Shown: positions 1 to 11,298 of the stretch, one piece after another | Layout: each line of letters starts with the position of its first letter | How positions within the stretch are numbered: position 1 is the first letter of the stretch | NCBI GenBank assembly: GCA_018350325.1 | Contig: JAEVLN010000008.1 | Coordinates: 1,116,001-1,180,000, forward strand | Direction of reading: 5' to 3' | Source of the DNA: Globodera rostochiensis | Taxonomy: Eukaryota; Nematoda; Chromadorea; Rhabditida; Heteroderidae | Length of the DNA: 64,000 nt | Notes under the pieces: model-generated | What the model was told of the DNA's origin: nothing | Databases searched by the model: none | What the model saw: only the letters and a program-made list of their open reading frames with translations | Made by a program: the position numbers and the translations under genes

Positions 1-480
1 ATTTTTATGTTAAATAAAATATTCAAACTTAAAAAAAAAGATAAATTTTACTGAAATTTGTGAAAAGGAATAAAAAAAGGTTTACCATGAAAAATTTTGG
101 TTAATATGCTTATACGCCTACAACAAATAAAAAAATAAGATGAACATTTGTGTTCTTTCATCATTTCATTCCTAAATAATCCGTGTGGGTATGGAGAAGG
201 AGTAAAAATGCAAATCAATTTTTTTGTTGACCCCTCTACCCAATGGAAGAAAGTTTGGTTCAAAAACCAGCTCCATAGGTTTGCGATGAAATGGGAATAG
301 AACCTTCAATAGGTCCGCGAGAGGACAGGATGCTTGCCTTTTTTACGAAACGACCCAGAACGAGGGGGAAAATCGGGGTCCGATGTCGGGGTAGGAGCCG
401 GTCAACAGTGGAAATAATTAGAAGCCGAAATCTCACTTATTCTCCATGGCGAAAATGTAAGTATTTTAAAAGCTTTTAAT
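1..480. other. gene-free left edge
   Basis: I see no supportable gene here. Short open frames exist on both strands but have no recognisable domain, codon pattern or splice context. The sequence is AT-rich with a moderately GC-rich patch at about 330-430 that resembles no other segment of the window. Confidence 0.5.
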
Positions 481-740
481 TTGGCGATAAAAATTGATCG
501 TCATTTTATAAAATGATAAATTTGTAGGAAAAATATTTATGAGATGTCAGGAATATTATTGATTCGGGTTGGATAATTATTAAAGAAATATTATTTGTAT
601 GAATGCCCATTACAATTGTGGGCTGTCATTTATTGTTTATAAATTTTTTGCAAAACTAATAACATTTATTAATATTTGTAATCGAATATTTATTATTCTT
701 TCTAAATTGAAGTTTTTGAGAGAATATTTCTCAAAATAAA
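481..740 (+). promoter_or_regulatory. shared upstream block of the secreted HTH family (copy 1)
   Basis: This block precedes the gene starting at 741 and recurs before most other family members. Conserved pieces, in order, are GAGATGTCAGGAATATT (about 540), an ATGCCCATT..CAATTG..GGGC dyad followed by TGTCATTTATT (about 602-635), an AATATTTATTATTCTTT segment (about 685) and a GAGAGAATATTTCT segment just before the start codon. Recurrence at many loci on both strands is seen directly; a promoter role is inferred from position. Confidence 0.65.
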
Positions 741-1746
741 ATGGAATTTTGGAATTTAATTTTGGTTTTACTCTTTGTAATAAATTCGCTGGACAAATCC
801 GAACCCGTACAATTGGAGGAATTGGAAGAATTGTCACTACAAACATTTGACGAATTATTTGTAGATGAATGGTTAGACAAAGATGAAGCGGAAAATTTGA
901 AAACGCCGGCGCCAAAAAACTTTGGACAAAATGTCCATCACCAAATCGACCGGCAGAACACACAGCTTGAACAAATTGAACCTAATTCAACTGATCAAAA
1001 TCCTTCTCTTACAGAGTTTGTTCACTCTGGACAAATTGAACCCAATTCAACTGATCAAAATCCTTCTCTTACAGAGTTTGATCACTCTGATAATGCCAAT
1101 TCAAGCGAAAGTATTGTTGAAGATGAGCAAAAACGTAAAATTGTTGCCAAATTCCATGAAATGAAAGACGAAATTAATCAAAAAGGAAAATATTCGGCAA
1201 AAGAATGGGTTCAAATTGACAATGTAATTGCTAAACATTTAAAAGTCAATCGCACAAAAATATATAAATGGAAAAAAGAAATTGGCTTAAATCGAAGAAA
1301 CCCAAAAAATAAGCGACAAAATTTGATAGAGAAATTTGATCAGAGAAAAGCCGAGTTAATATGGGACGAAATCAAAAACTCTCATCATAATCAAATAAAT
1401 GAAACTGTCGCAAAAGAATTGGGCATCAGTTTTGCAACAATTCAAAATTGGAAACGTGAACTCGGCCAAATCAGTGAGTTTTTTTAATTATTTAATTTAT
1501 ATTAATTAAAATTCTTTTACAGAACCAAAGAAATACTCTCACAGCGAACAAAAGGAATTATTGAAACGTTATTATGAAATTAAGGACAAAACCCCTAAAA
1601 TTAGCGACGAGAGCATTGTCAAAATGTTGAAAATTGGAAGACGCACTTTGTGTAGCTGGAAAAAGCAATTTGAACGACCGCAATTTCAACCAAATTCTGT
1701 CGATGTTGGCTATTCTGTGGAAGAGAATGCCGCGGCAAACTCCTAA
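741..1746 (+). CDS. secreted triple-HTH family protein, subfamily 1, two exons (318 aa)
   Basis: Exon 1 is 741-1473, the intron 1474-1522 (GTGAGT..TTTTACAG, 49 bp, phase 1) and exon 2 1523-1746. The joined frame is open and gives 318 residues. Order: hydrophobic signal-like N-terminus (residues 1-17), acidic motif TFDELFVDEW near 35-44, two 20-residue repeats (the first opens with EQ instead of GQ), HTH1 about 130-183, HTH2 about 190-243, HTH3 about 255-295. Each HTH ends in a tryptophan-lysine helix (KIYKWKKE, TIQNWKRE, TLCSWKKQ). The usual WW pair of the acidic motif is WL here. The N-terminus reads MEFW rather than MEEFW. HTH units of this kind resemble homeodomain-like or transposase-type DNA-binding folds; function unknown. 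Secretion and DNA binding are inferences from sequence. Confidence 0.82.
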
Positions 1747-4570
1747 GGATAGACTTTTTAAAAATTTTCAAAAAACTCTGCCACCAAAAAATGAAAAATT
1801 CTTCTTATTTTCAAAAATTTTTCTGAATGCCTTTAATTTACATATAAAAATTTGTATTTCTCTCATTACTTCAATTAAGAAATTATCGCTCATTTTTTGC
1901 TAGAGTGGAAAAAAAAATTCTGACATATTTCGTCCATATTTTATGGCCATATTTAAAATCGCGGCCCTGATTATAATATAAATAGGATAAGAACCGAACC
2001 GAAGCTTTCGGTTAACCGAACCGAAAAAGTACTTTTCGGTCTCGGTTCGGTTTGAAACCGACAGCCTTACTCTCGACGCCTGAATCTTTTTTCCGAATGA
2101 TATTCATTGAAAATAAATTTGGGGTTAAATTGTAAATTAAGTCGAAAGTTGTTAAATAATTGAAGAAAACTTTCAGTGTAATTTTTCGTTTGGGGGAGGG
2201 GAGGCTGAATTTAAATATTAATTAAAGATTCGTTAGCTAGGAATATCACAGGCATCGAAGTGTTATACAAAGCTAGTAGCTATACCTTTGCTAAATTTGA
2301 TAAACCAAAGTGAATTTTATTGAAAAACCAAAAAGCAAATAACAAAATTAAGAACAAATGAATTGATAAACAACGAAAAAAATGATAACCGCTCAAACCC
2401 TCAACAGCAAAACTATAAATCCTCGTTTTTCACTTTCTAAATCACATTTTTAATGTTGAATTTGAATTCTTCGATCCAAAGTTCGCTTCAATTTTGGAGC
2501 ATAAACTTTTTTTTCAAAGTCTATAAAAATGAGTAATTGGCTAATATTTGTTGTGGATTTGATTGGCATTTTCCATTCACGTTTTGCGCATTTGACGATT
2601 TTTGCAACAAAAAAAAAAAATTATTTTTCGGAAAATTGGAATTTGCGAAAAAAATTTCGGATTCGGGGTTCGGAATTGGTTAAAAAGGATTCCGGACTTC
2701 TGATTTGGATAATGGGAATCCTGGAGAGTGTGGAACCCAATTTTTTTTCAAAAAATAAAAAACATTTCATAAAGTCGTTAGAAAATAGTAAGGCTAAGGC
2801 AGAAAAATTTTCTTTTGAAAAAGAACAGGAACCTACTTCTGGGAAGTAGAATCCGAATATGACCGCCATCTGATGTCATATTTGTGATTAGCCCACCCGA
2901 AAATCCCCGGTTATGTATATTTTTAGCGCAAATGAACAACAAAAAAAAATTATGGAGCCCGAATTCAAGCAATTTTTGAAAAATCAAAAATTCCAATAAA
3001 TCGTTTTTGGCCTCGAAATTGTTCAAAAATCATAACATTACAACGAAAAGGCAAATAATGATCGAATTAATGCTTTTTGGATGATTTTTTAGGCTATCAT
3101 TGATTTTTAAAATTATTGAATTTCTAAAAAATCGGGTCCGGGGTTCGAAAATCGTCGGAATAGATGTCGGATTCGGATCTACACCCTCGAATACACTTAA
3201 AAAAATCTTTTTATCGACTTTGAGAGATGCTTTTATTTTTTTAAATGGGGGCACCAGCTCTACTATTACCATTAACTTTTTAATCAAATCACTTTAACAG
3301 AATTATGTTTACCCTCATTGTTTCCAGTGTGGTTGCAGAGTTTTTGATTCAATTTTTTAAATGATTTGCAACAAAAATATTTGTTTTTCTTTCTTTCATT
3401 TTTTAAAATATTTGTTTAGAGCCGTCATTTTGAAAAAAAAACTTTTAGCATCAGGAGTTTAAAAGAATAAAGCAATATTTCAGACTTTTTTGATGGAATT
3501 TGTTAAGAAAATTGGTCCACAAATTACGAATTTTACATAACAAAAGGGAGCCCCAATGGTGCGTTTAAAACCGGACGATACCCAAAATTTAGTACAAAAA
3601 CGGGATTGGACCCAAAATCACAACAAAAAAATTATTTGGAATTTTTTGGTTTCGGGTTTTTATGAGTTGTGCTCCAATTTGGCCCAAAACCCAAAACTAA
3701 AAAACTTTTAGTCCAATTTTTTATGGCGGTGCCGACAGGCGCAGCCGGGGAAAAGAACGAAACTTTTAGTGAATTCAATTAGGAAATGTGCCTAAAGCAA
3801 AAATAATCATTTTATAAGGTTTTATGCGTGATTTTTTTGCTTTTCGACAAAGAATCAGCAAAATAAATTAAAAGAATAAATCAGTCACCAAAAAAACAAA
3901 TTCGGGATTTATAGGGTAAGGCTGGCTATAAAGGCTAAAACCCTTTAACCCTAAAAATGCCAAAAAAAAAAGGGCTACGGGTTCATAAAACCCGTATGTA
4001 AAGGGCCCGGAATGGCAATTTAGAACATTTTCAAATTTACAAAATGACCCCTGAACCCTTTTTTGTATTACATCCGAAAAGTTTTGTAAATCGCACAATT
4101 CTGAATTATTGTTGGGAATGTTTCTCTTATATGCCATTGATTTGTTTCTGTCGATTCAGACATTTTTTCCTCACACCAACCAATTTATTTTTACAAATAG
4201 CTTTTACATAAATGTATAAATTACTAATAAATTTTTATTTTTAATCGATAATCAAATGAATAAATATTTTATAAAAAACTAAAATGTTTTCTTTTGTGAA
4301 AATTTGATTTTGAAACGCAAAAGTTATTTACTTTTATTAATTATCCGTGTTTCTGTTCTGTTCTGACCCCTAAAACTGCAAGCAAAATTTAAAAAACGGG
4401 TTTTTTAAGCTTTTTAGAAGAAAGAACGGAAATTTGAAAAATTAATTTTAACGATATTAATTTTATCTATAAAAGTTTTCTTGCGAATAAAAGCCAAATT
4501 CTTTCAATTAAATATTAAATAATATTTCGATACCCTCACATTTCAAAAGGTTTTGATTAGACTAACAAGG
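1747..4570. other. long gene-free stretch with low-complexity patches
   Basis: No gene is supportable. About 1920-1965 holds CCATATTTT words like those inside the element at 5909-6465. About 1990-2065 is a run of GAACCGAACC-type words ending near GACAGCC. About 3480-3560 resembles part of the inverted-repeat element at 50843-51607 (around 51330-51400). About 3725-3750 carries, on the minus strand, a GGC.CC..TCGGCACCGCC motif also seen near 9305 and 58155. The remainder is AT-rich with scattered T and A runs. Confidence 0.55.
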
Positions 4571-4749
4571 GATGTAGCCGGATGACAAAATTTTCCGGAA
4601 ACCTCAATTCCGGCTCCTAAACGTTGCAGGATACCAATAAAAGCATTGGATTAATAAAAATTGACTTTTATTGACAACAAACTAGTTTATTACTAAATTA
4701 TTAACATTTTCAATAAAATTTAAAAGAAATTCTTAAGGAATTGCTCGCA

Positions 4750-5658
4750 ATGAAATTTTGGCAATTAATTCTTATTTTGTTCTTTGCAACGAATTTAATC
4801 AAAAATGCCAATTCTGTGGGCGATGGCGGAAAAGAATCAAAACTTTACAAAACATTTGATGAAATATTTGGAAAAGGATGGGACGATGAAAGTAATGATT
4901 CAAAAGACTTGAACTGTCGTCATGTTAAAGAAGAAGTTCAAGACGGACAAGCTCCAATCACTTCTGATCAGAAAAATATTAATGAAATATTGAAACAGAA
5001 ATTTCATGAAATTTATGATGAAAATTGGTCGGAAGACGAAAACAATTCAGCGCCAGATCAAGATGAGAGTGATCAACAGCAATATGAGTCCAATAAATTT
5101 GAAAAAATTGAGTCTGATCTGCAAAAATGGGAAATTATTCAAAAATTCCGTAAAATGAAAGAAAATTATCAGGAAAAAAACAAACGCGCACATTCAAGCA
5201 AAGAATGGGTTCAAATTGAGACAAAAATATCAAATGGTTTGGGTGTAAGTCGCTATAAATTATATAAATGGATGAAAGAATTGGGCTTAAGTCGAGAAAA
5301 GAAGTTAAAATCAACTGATCAGCAGAAACGCGAAATTTTGATACAATTTGAAAAGATAAAAAGCAAATGTAAGAAGGCAAACCTCAAAAGCGGTTTAAAG
5401 AATGAACTTAATGAGAAAATTGCAAAAAAATTGGGCGTTTGTTCAACAACAATTTATAAATGGAAGCGCAAATTTGGCCTTTCTGGCAGCAACAAAATTT
5501 CTGATGCAACAAAAATTGGAATTTTGAAGAAATATTCCAAAATAAAAGGAGAAAATCCGAAAATGACAAATGCCGTTATTGCTGACATGTTAAAGATTTC
5601 AACAAAAAGCCTACGTATTTGGAAAAAACAATTTCAAGATGAATTTAAGAACCTTTGA
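4750..5658 (+). CDS. secreted triple-HTH family protein, subfamily 2, single exon (302 aa)
   Basis: The start chosen is the ATG at 4750 (MKFWQLILILFFATN); a longer frame from 4741 would need a TTG start. A signal-like hydrophobic stretch covers residues 3-15. The acidic motif TFDEIFGKGWDD is at about 35-46, and a second version (EIYDENWSED) follows near 87-96. The 20-residue repeats of subfamily 1 are absent, replaced by an acidic Q/D/N/S-rich stretch. HTH1 about 126-181 (LYKWMKELGL), HTH2 about 193-246 (TIYKWKRKFGL), HTH3 about 255-298 (SLRIWKKQF). HTH2 and HTH3 are joined without the intron of subfamily 1, and the protein stops soon after HTH3. It is the only intact subfamily 2 copy in the window. 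Function unknown; secreted DNA-binding role inferred. Confidence 0.85.
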   Translation: MKFWQLILILFFATNLIKNANSVGDGGKESKLYKTFDEIFGKGWDDESNDSKDLNCRHVKEEVQDGQAPITSDQKNINEILKQKFHEIYDENWSEDENNSAPDQDESDQQQYESNKFEKIESDLQKWEIIQKFRKMKENYQEKNKRAHSSKEWVQIETKISNGLGVSRYKLYKWMKELGLSREKKLKSTDQQKREILIQFEKIKSKCKKANLKSGLKNELNEKIAKKLGVCSTTIYKWKRKFGLSGSNKISDATKIGILKKYSKIKGENPKMTNAVIADMLKISTKSLRIWKKQFQDEFKNL

Positions 5659-5908
5659 AAATTGACGAGCTTTATAGCTTCAACGCTGAAATGTCATTAT
5701 TGCTTTGGATAGAATTATTTGTATTTATTTAAAGATAAAATAAAGTTTTGAATATGTATATAATGAGTATCATTTGTAGTGCTTATATAATAGGGACTAA
5801 AAACTCCCAAAAATAATGCGAAAGATTTTATGCATGCCTTTCCAAACATCATTATTGCAAAAATTGACTCACCCATATAGCCTCATTTTTTGTTTCTTAA
5901 TTAATAAG

Positions 5909-6465
5909 TAGGGTTCGGAAACTCATGGAAATCCATATTTTTTTTGCGAACTGGGGATGCTCTGAAATGCACGAAAAACACATTTTTAGCTTGATTTGAA
6001 GCTTCTAGGACCGATTTTTATATCCATATTTACCATATTTTTCCAATTTCGCATTTTAAGCCAAAAAATGTGCATATTTTGGCATTTTGCAAAAAATTTG
6101 TGATCTTGGCAAGAAAATTTTTGATTTTATTTCATTTTCTTGAAATTTTTTGAAAAAAGCGCAAAATAATCACAAAAGTTCAAAAAAGTCATCAAAAATG
6201 CCAAAATAGTCACAAAAATCTAAAAAAGTCACCAAACACTTGAAATTTGGAAATGTATCTCATCAGTAATTTTTACCAATGTTGAATGAATTAGAAGAAT
6301 TTTGGGGGAATTTTATATTGAATTTGGAAAAATTTTTGTCCATATTTTCAATTTTTATGCCCATATTTTGGTGTTTTGTCCATATTTTTGTCCATATTTT
6401 GAAAATTTATGTCCATATTTTATGGCCATATTTCACGATTTTATATCCATATTTTCCGAACCCTA
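5909..6465. mobile_element. non-autonomous hAT-like element (557 bp)
   Basis: The ends are perfect inverted repeats: TAGGGTTCGGAAA at 5909 and its reverse complement ending at 6465. Flanking 8-mers TTAATAAG and TTAATATT agree at the first six positions, as expected for an aged 8-bp target duplication. The interior has no transposase; it is dominated by recurring CCATATTTT and CAAAAATAGTCAC words. The hAT assignment rests on TIR start and TSD length, not on a protein. Confidence 0.6.
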
Positions 6466-6606
6466 TTAATATTTATGGTGATTTTAGAAATAAGTTTGCT
6501 TATATGTTCTCGAGACATTCCAAGCCTAAATTTAATTTCTAAATTTAGTTTTGTTTGGTAGGACGAGGGCAAAGTTAATGCCAACGTACGAATCCCCCCC
6601 CCCCAC

Positions 6607-7587
6607 CAGGGCTGCACGAAAACAGGATTTTTCATTTTCGAAAACGAAAACGAAACGAAAAAAATTTTTTAGGACGAAACCGAAACACGAAACGAAAAAA
6701 AATTCTAGGACGAAAACGAAACACGAAAACGAAAAAATATACGTTTTCGTACGAAACGAAAACGAAAAACACGAAAATTTTTAAATCAATTTTAATCATA
6801 GGCAAAACCATTGATCAACAAATTATGATGCAAAAATAATTGTTTTTCAAGATTTTCTGATGAAAGGCTCTTACGCAAATCATTCAATAAAAATGTGGCA
6901 GTTGAAAAAAATCGTTCAACCTCCATTGTTCCCATTGTTGCGGAGTGGTATTTAAGAACAAGTGGCAGAATGAGTGAATACTTTGCAGAATTCATTGGAC
7001 TTCTCCAAACTGCCGACGAACCATCAAATAGAGCGGAGTTCAAATAGTCGGCAACTTGCTAATATTTTCACACCATTTATAAGATTTGCATTGTTCGGCG
7101 AGACATGCCCACAAATTTCCAGCTGCAACATTTTCGCATTTAAAATATTGATGGTATTTGCTTTTAGAGGTCATTGACTATACTAAAATGAATAAATTAT
7201 GTTATTAAGCGCAAACAATTTATGCCGAAGCACAAAACGCTTATAAGATACAAAAAAGTAAAGCAATCTTCCAATTCTGAATCAATATTACAACTCTGTT
7301 TTCAAAAGCACAAGTCAATTTAAGTCATGATTTAAATAATAACAAAACGCCAGACATGAGCGTACCATTTAAATCCTATCATTAGGGGTGTACTTTTTTT
7401 CGATTTTTTCGTAAAATTTTTCATTTTCGAAAACGAAACCGAAACGAAAAAAATATTTTTTCATTTACGAAAACGAAACCGAAACGAAATAAAATTCTAG
7501 GACGAAAACGAAACACGAAAACGAAACCCAAAAAACCCACGAAAACACGAAAAACACGAAACCGAAACGAAATTTCGTGCAGCCCTG
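6607..7587. mobile_element. hAT-superfamily DNA transposon, internally decayed (981 bp)
   Basis: Perfect 15-bp terminal inverted repeats, CAGGGCTGCACGAAA at 6607 and its complement ending at 7587, are flanked on both sides by the identical 8-mer CCCCCCAC (6599-6606 and 7588-7595). An 8-bp target duplication and CAGGG ends are hallmarks of hAT elements. Both subterminal regions (about 6625-6775 and 7415-7570) consist of CGAAAACGAAAC words, and the middle contains a minus-strand transposase remnant (6792-7043). The intact TSD implies fairly recent insertion, while the short coding remnant shows the element was already defective. Confidence 0.85.
6792..7043 (-). pseudogene. hAT transposase C-terminal dimerisation-domain remnant
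   Basis: The minus-strand frame encodes a stretch with VERFFSTATFLLNDLRKSL followed by about 15 residues and LFLHHNLLI. This spacing (E-R-x-FS-x-A, then R-x-x-L, then an L..N helix) matches the dimerisation domain at the C-terminus of hAT transposases. Only about 80 residues remain of a protein that is usually 500-700, and no DDE-type catalytic segment is visible. It sits inside the TIR-bounded element at 6607-7587. Confidence 0.75.
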
Positions 7588-7857
7588 CCCCCCACCACTT
7601 TCAAAATTTGAAATATTCGCCTAACGAAACATAATATTTAACTCAAACTGGTTCAAAAAGCACAAATTACTACAACAAAAAAGCAAATAATGATCGGCTT
7701 ATTGGTACAAACATTCATTTTCAATTAAAATCATTGCCCAATAGTTTTTTTCTTGCCAAATCATTGAAATATTCATTTAACTCCAAATCCCAATTTACTC
7801 AACATTTGCCGCGGTATTCTCTTCAACAGAATGTCCATCGACAGAATTTAAATGAAA

Positions 7858-8828
7858 TGCTGTCGTTTAAATTGTTTTTTCCAGCTACACAAAGTGCGTG
7901 TTCCAATTTTCAACATTTTGGCAATGTCCCCGTCACTAATTTTAGGGGTTTTGTCCTTAATTTCATAATAACGTTTCAACAATTCCTTTTGTTCGCTGTT
8001 GGAGTATATATGTTTTGGTTCTGTAAAAGAATTTTAATTAATATAAATTCTCTATATAATAAAAAACTCACTGGATTGGCCAAATTCACTTTTCCAAGCG
8101 TAAATTGTTACAAAACTGAGGCCCAACTCTTTTGCGACAGTTTCATTTATTTGATTGGGATAAGAGTTTTTGAATCCGGCCCGTATTAACTCGGCTTTTC
8201 TCTGATCAAATTTCTCTATCAAATTTTTTCGATCATTTTTTGGGTTTCTTTGACTTATGCCAATTTCTTTTTTCCATTTATATATTTTTGTCCGATTGAC
8301 TTTTAAATGTTTAGCAATTTTATTGTCAATTTGAACCCATTCTTTTGCTGTAAATTTTCCTTTTTGCATAAATTTGTTTCTCATTGCGTAGAATTTGTCA
8401 ATAATTTTACGTTTTTCATTTGAACTAATTTCTTCGTTATTTTTGGCCTTATCAGAGTGATCAGACTCTGTGAGAGGAGGATTCTGATAAGTTGAATTGG
8501 GTTCAATTTGTCCAAGCTGATCAGTTGAATTGGGTTCAATTTGTCCAGAGTGAACAAACTCTGTAAGAGAAGGATTTTGATCAATTAAATTGGGTTCAGT
8601 TTGTCCAAATTGCGTGTTCTGTCCATCGATTTGGTGATGGAAATTGTGTTCAAGCGTTAATTTATCCCATTCGTCGGCTTTATTTTTGTCCCACCAGCCT
8701 TCTCCGAATATTTCATCAAATGTTTGGAGTGGCAATTCTTCCAATTCCTCCAATTGTACGGATTCGGCTTTGTCCAGTGAATTTATTACGAAGAATGCAA
8801 CCAAAATTAAAATCCAAAACCCTTCCAT
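7858..8828 (-). CDS. secreted triple-HTH family protein, subfamily 1, tail-truncated (309 aa)
   Basis: Exon 1 is 8828-8072, the intron 8071-8031 (41 bp, shortest in the family) and exon 2 8030-7858; the join keeps frame and gives 309 residues. The acidic motif is TFDEIFGEGWWDKNKADEW, followed by a WDKLTLEHNFHHQID spacer shared only with the second cassette of the gene at 48913-50386. The repeat block is irregular: one full unit, one short unit (GQIEPNSTDQL) and one unit with Y for D. Three HTH units follow. After HTH3 an indel near 7858 produces KRQHFI and a stop, so the usual HPNSVDGHSVEENAAANVQE tail is lost, although its bases persist to about 7780. All three HTH units survive, so it may still be functional. 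Confidence 0.75.
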
Positions 8829-9255
8829 TTTATTTGGGTGAGCAAAAGCACCCTTCTGAATTTAGCAATTAATTTCCTAATTTAAATGGAAAATTCGATT
8901 GGAAAAATTTGTCAATAATTTTGAGTTAAAGAATTTATTGCATAAATATTCATAAAGAATAATAAATATTAACAAAATCAAATACAACAACTAAACTGGT
9001 GAATTTTTTAGCCCAAATAATTCGGAGCCATTCAGTAAATCAATAAGGGCCATCTTTCCAATTTCTGTCAACCCTAAAATTATTGATCATTATTGTTGGG
9101 CAAAAACCCCCTGAATTTAATAACAGTATATAAAATTCCAATTAATTTTAAAATTTGTTAATTATTCTTGAGTTTAAAGAATTTCTCTCAAAAATTGTCT
9201 TAAATTTTAAAGAATAAGCAAAAATAAATTATTGCAATATTAAATATAATTTAGC
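8829..9255 (-). promoter_or_regulatory. upstream block plus a second partial copy
   Basis: Immediately upstream of the minus-strand start at 8828 lies the conserved leader with a CTGAA acceptor-like TTCAG (minus strand) near 8858 and the AATATTTATTATTCTTT-type segment. A second partial copy of the same leader begins near 9108 (CCCTGAATTTAATAACAG) and runs to about 9255 without a following coding sequence. This suggests a duplication or a lost gene. Confidence 0.5.
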
Positions 9256-11298
9256 TAATTTGGAGCTAGGTGTTGTTGGCGAAGATGATCAATTCAAAAT
9301 TTTCTCTGCGGCGCCTATCGGCACCGCCGACCCTCCCCCTTTTTTCAAGATTATTCAATGGCACTCTTCAATAAAGAAATGTCTATTGAACTTGCACGGC
9401 TTATGGATGAACACAAAAATGTGACCTTTTCCCTGAAAAAGGTCGTGCTCAGTCTCACCAAGTTTCCGTGTCAAGGCGTGGCAGGCCATCACTGACCACC
9501 CACAAATCTTCGGTTACGGTTAAGCAAGTGAAAGAACGAGTGAAATACATGAAAAAAATGACTGCCGACTCAATTTCTGCCGAAAAAAGGTACTCCCTAA
9601 TACCTAGCCCTCCACCCTTCAAGCAATTTTTATTTTGGTATATCGTAGAACCGCTCAGGAGGTGGTTTGCCAGAGCTTTCGGATTCGCCTATATGAGAGA
9701 TTGTTAAAAATATAATGCTAAATGCATTCGGGCAATCTTTTCAAAAAGTGCCGTGAGGTATAGCAAGTGATTTGTTTGGAGAGAGTGAGCCATCCTCAAA
9801 ACGCCCTCGCAAATTGAGAGAAGAATCTTCTTCGGCGTCTTTGGAGTGTGTTTTAGTCCTTTTATTTAAAAGATTTGTGTTCCAGACGCCTAAATTTTGC
9901 GAAAAAGTTAGTCGTCCACCGACTCAAGCATCAAATTTGGAAGACCTGCAGCAGTCCGTCTTAGAGATTGAATTAGAAAATGCAAAAAAGATTTATCAAA
10001 TTCTTTTGCGCATTCCGTCTATCTTGGACAAGGTACAATCAAAATGTAGCTGTTGATCGCTCTTATTTATTTGACTGGAAATAATTTTCAAATTTCTATT
10101 GCCGACTCCTTTGGCATTTCACAAGTCTCGCTTAGCTCTCAGGGGCGGCACATTCATTCCTTTGTGACTGAGAGCTCTTGGCCAGAGCCAAAAACTTGAG
10201 TTCCTTTTTGTTGTGACTGAGTCGTGGCCCACTTGGCCAAGTGGGCTACGACTCAGTCACAACAGTCTCAATTTGTTAAGAGATTTACAACCAAACTTTT
10301 AAAGGTAATTTTTCAGGCGAGCTGCATGAAAGTCACTCCCGTCTCCTCTCTTGTCTCCGGCGTAACGACCACTACTGAAGCCAACCACGGCACTCCGTTG
10401 CCGACCGAAAATTTATTTGCCGAACACTAGTAAATGGGCGGAAAGAAAATTTTTGAATTAAATGAACAAGTCCCTTGGGACAATACAGAGTTAAATGGGT
10501 TAACGGCTGTCACGGAGAGCACTTCGTGCTTACAAGTTCAAAAAAAAAGAAACAAGTGAAATCGGTGGTTCATTTGTTTAGTTTTCTATTTTGCAATTTT
10601 TTTAAAAATGACCTCGTCCAGCAATTTACACAGGGCTCATTTTGAGTGCCTAGCCATATTTCCCAAGTCCCCCGGGACAATGCCGTGGTAGGGTAAACAC
10701 TCAGGCTGCCGGGGGGAGGTCCCTTTGTGCTTATCGGGAGTAGGTCAAACAATCAATAAGCAAAAAATAAAGAACGATGTTCACCTTCATTTGTATACCC
10801 ATTTCACATATCTCCCTCTCCCTCAATAAGCGAGAAACCGGGATTACGATTTTTCAAACACCGGGATCGGGGCCGGGATTACGATTTTTCAAAAACCGGG
10901 GGGATCGGGATTCAAAAATCGGGAATTTTCCCGACCGGTCCCGGTCGGGATCGCGGTCCCGGCCAGCTCTATTTCCACCACAATCTCTGCTCCATTCTAA
11001 TTCCCCTCTTTCTCTGTCAAAAGTCTCTTCACTTGCCACACTATTCTTTCAAATCTTGCGTTTAACCTTCTTCACTCCTTATCTTTTTTAGTGTAAAATT
11101 GAAACAATTATTTTTACCAAAATTTCCTCGCTAAAACCCAACCACGTCAGGACAAACAAAAAAAAAATTACACATTCAACTTTATAAATATAATTACACA
11201 ACTGTAATTTAAGAAACGAAAAATTAATTTTGTAAAAAATTTCAACAAAGTCCGACCGCAACCAATAATCTCGAGTGTATCTCAAAGTCCGTATATTT
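9256..11298. other. gene-poor stretch with unassigned open frames
   Basis: The sequence is less AT-rich than its surroundings. Plus-strand open frames at about 9468-9707 (basic, RRGRPSLTTHK near the start) and 9772-10056 (KRPRKLREESSS, then a charged helical stretch) look protein-like but lack ATG starts and matching splice sites, so I do not call genes. They could be exons of a decayed gene or transposon. A GC-rich patch of CGGGATCGGG-type words covers about 10845-10965. A small hairpin (AGCACTTCGTGCT) lies near 10518. Confidence 0.4.
10209..10264. repeat. 56-bp near-perfect palindrome
   Basis: Two 28-base arms meet without a spacer at CACTTGG/CCAAGTG. The arms differ at one position (GGCC against GGCT). 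Each arm reads TGTTGTGACTGAGTCGTGGC or its complement on the outer side. Related words (GACTGAGAGCTCTTGGCCAGAG) occur just upstream at about 10163-10190. Confidence 0.85.

Noticed and set aside
3868..4137. Minus-strand frame of 89 codons
   Set aside because: Low-complexity, no domain or family match, no splice or promoter context.
4741..4749. TTG start at 4741 for the subfamily 2 gene
   Set aside because: Nuclear genes of animals start almost always at ATG; the ATG at 4750 gives a proper signal-like N-terminus and aligns with the copy at 12208.
9468..10430. Open frames at 9468, 9772 and 10224 as genes
   Set aside because: No ATG start, no recognisable domain and no convincing splice pairs; kept only as a description of the region.
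10849..10965. GC-rich CGGGATCGGG words as a CpG island or promoter
   Set aside because: They are short-word repeats of the same kind as near 45600 and 58580, with no gene beside them.
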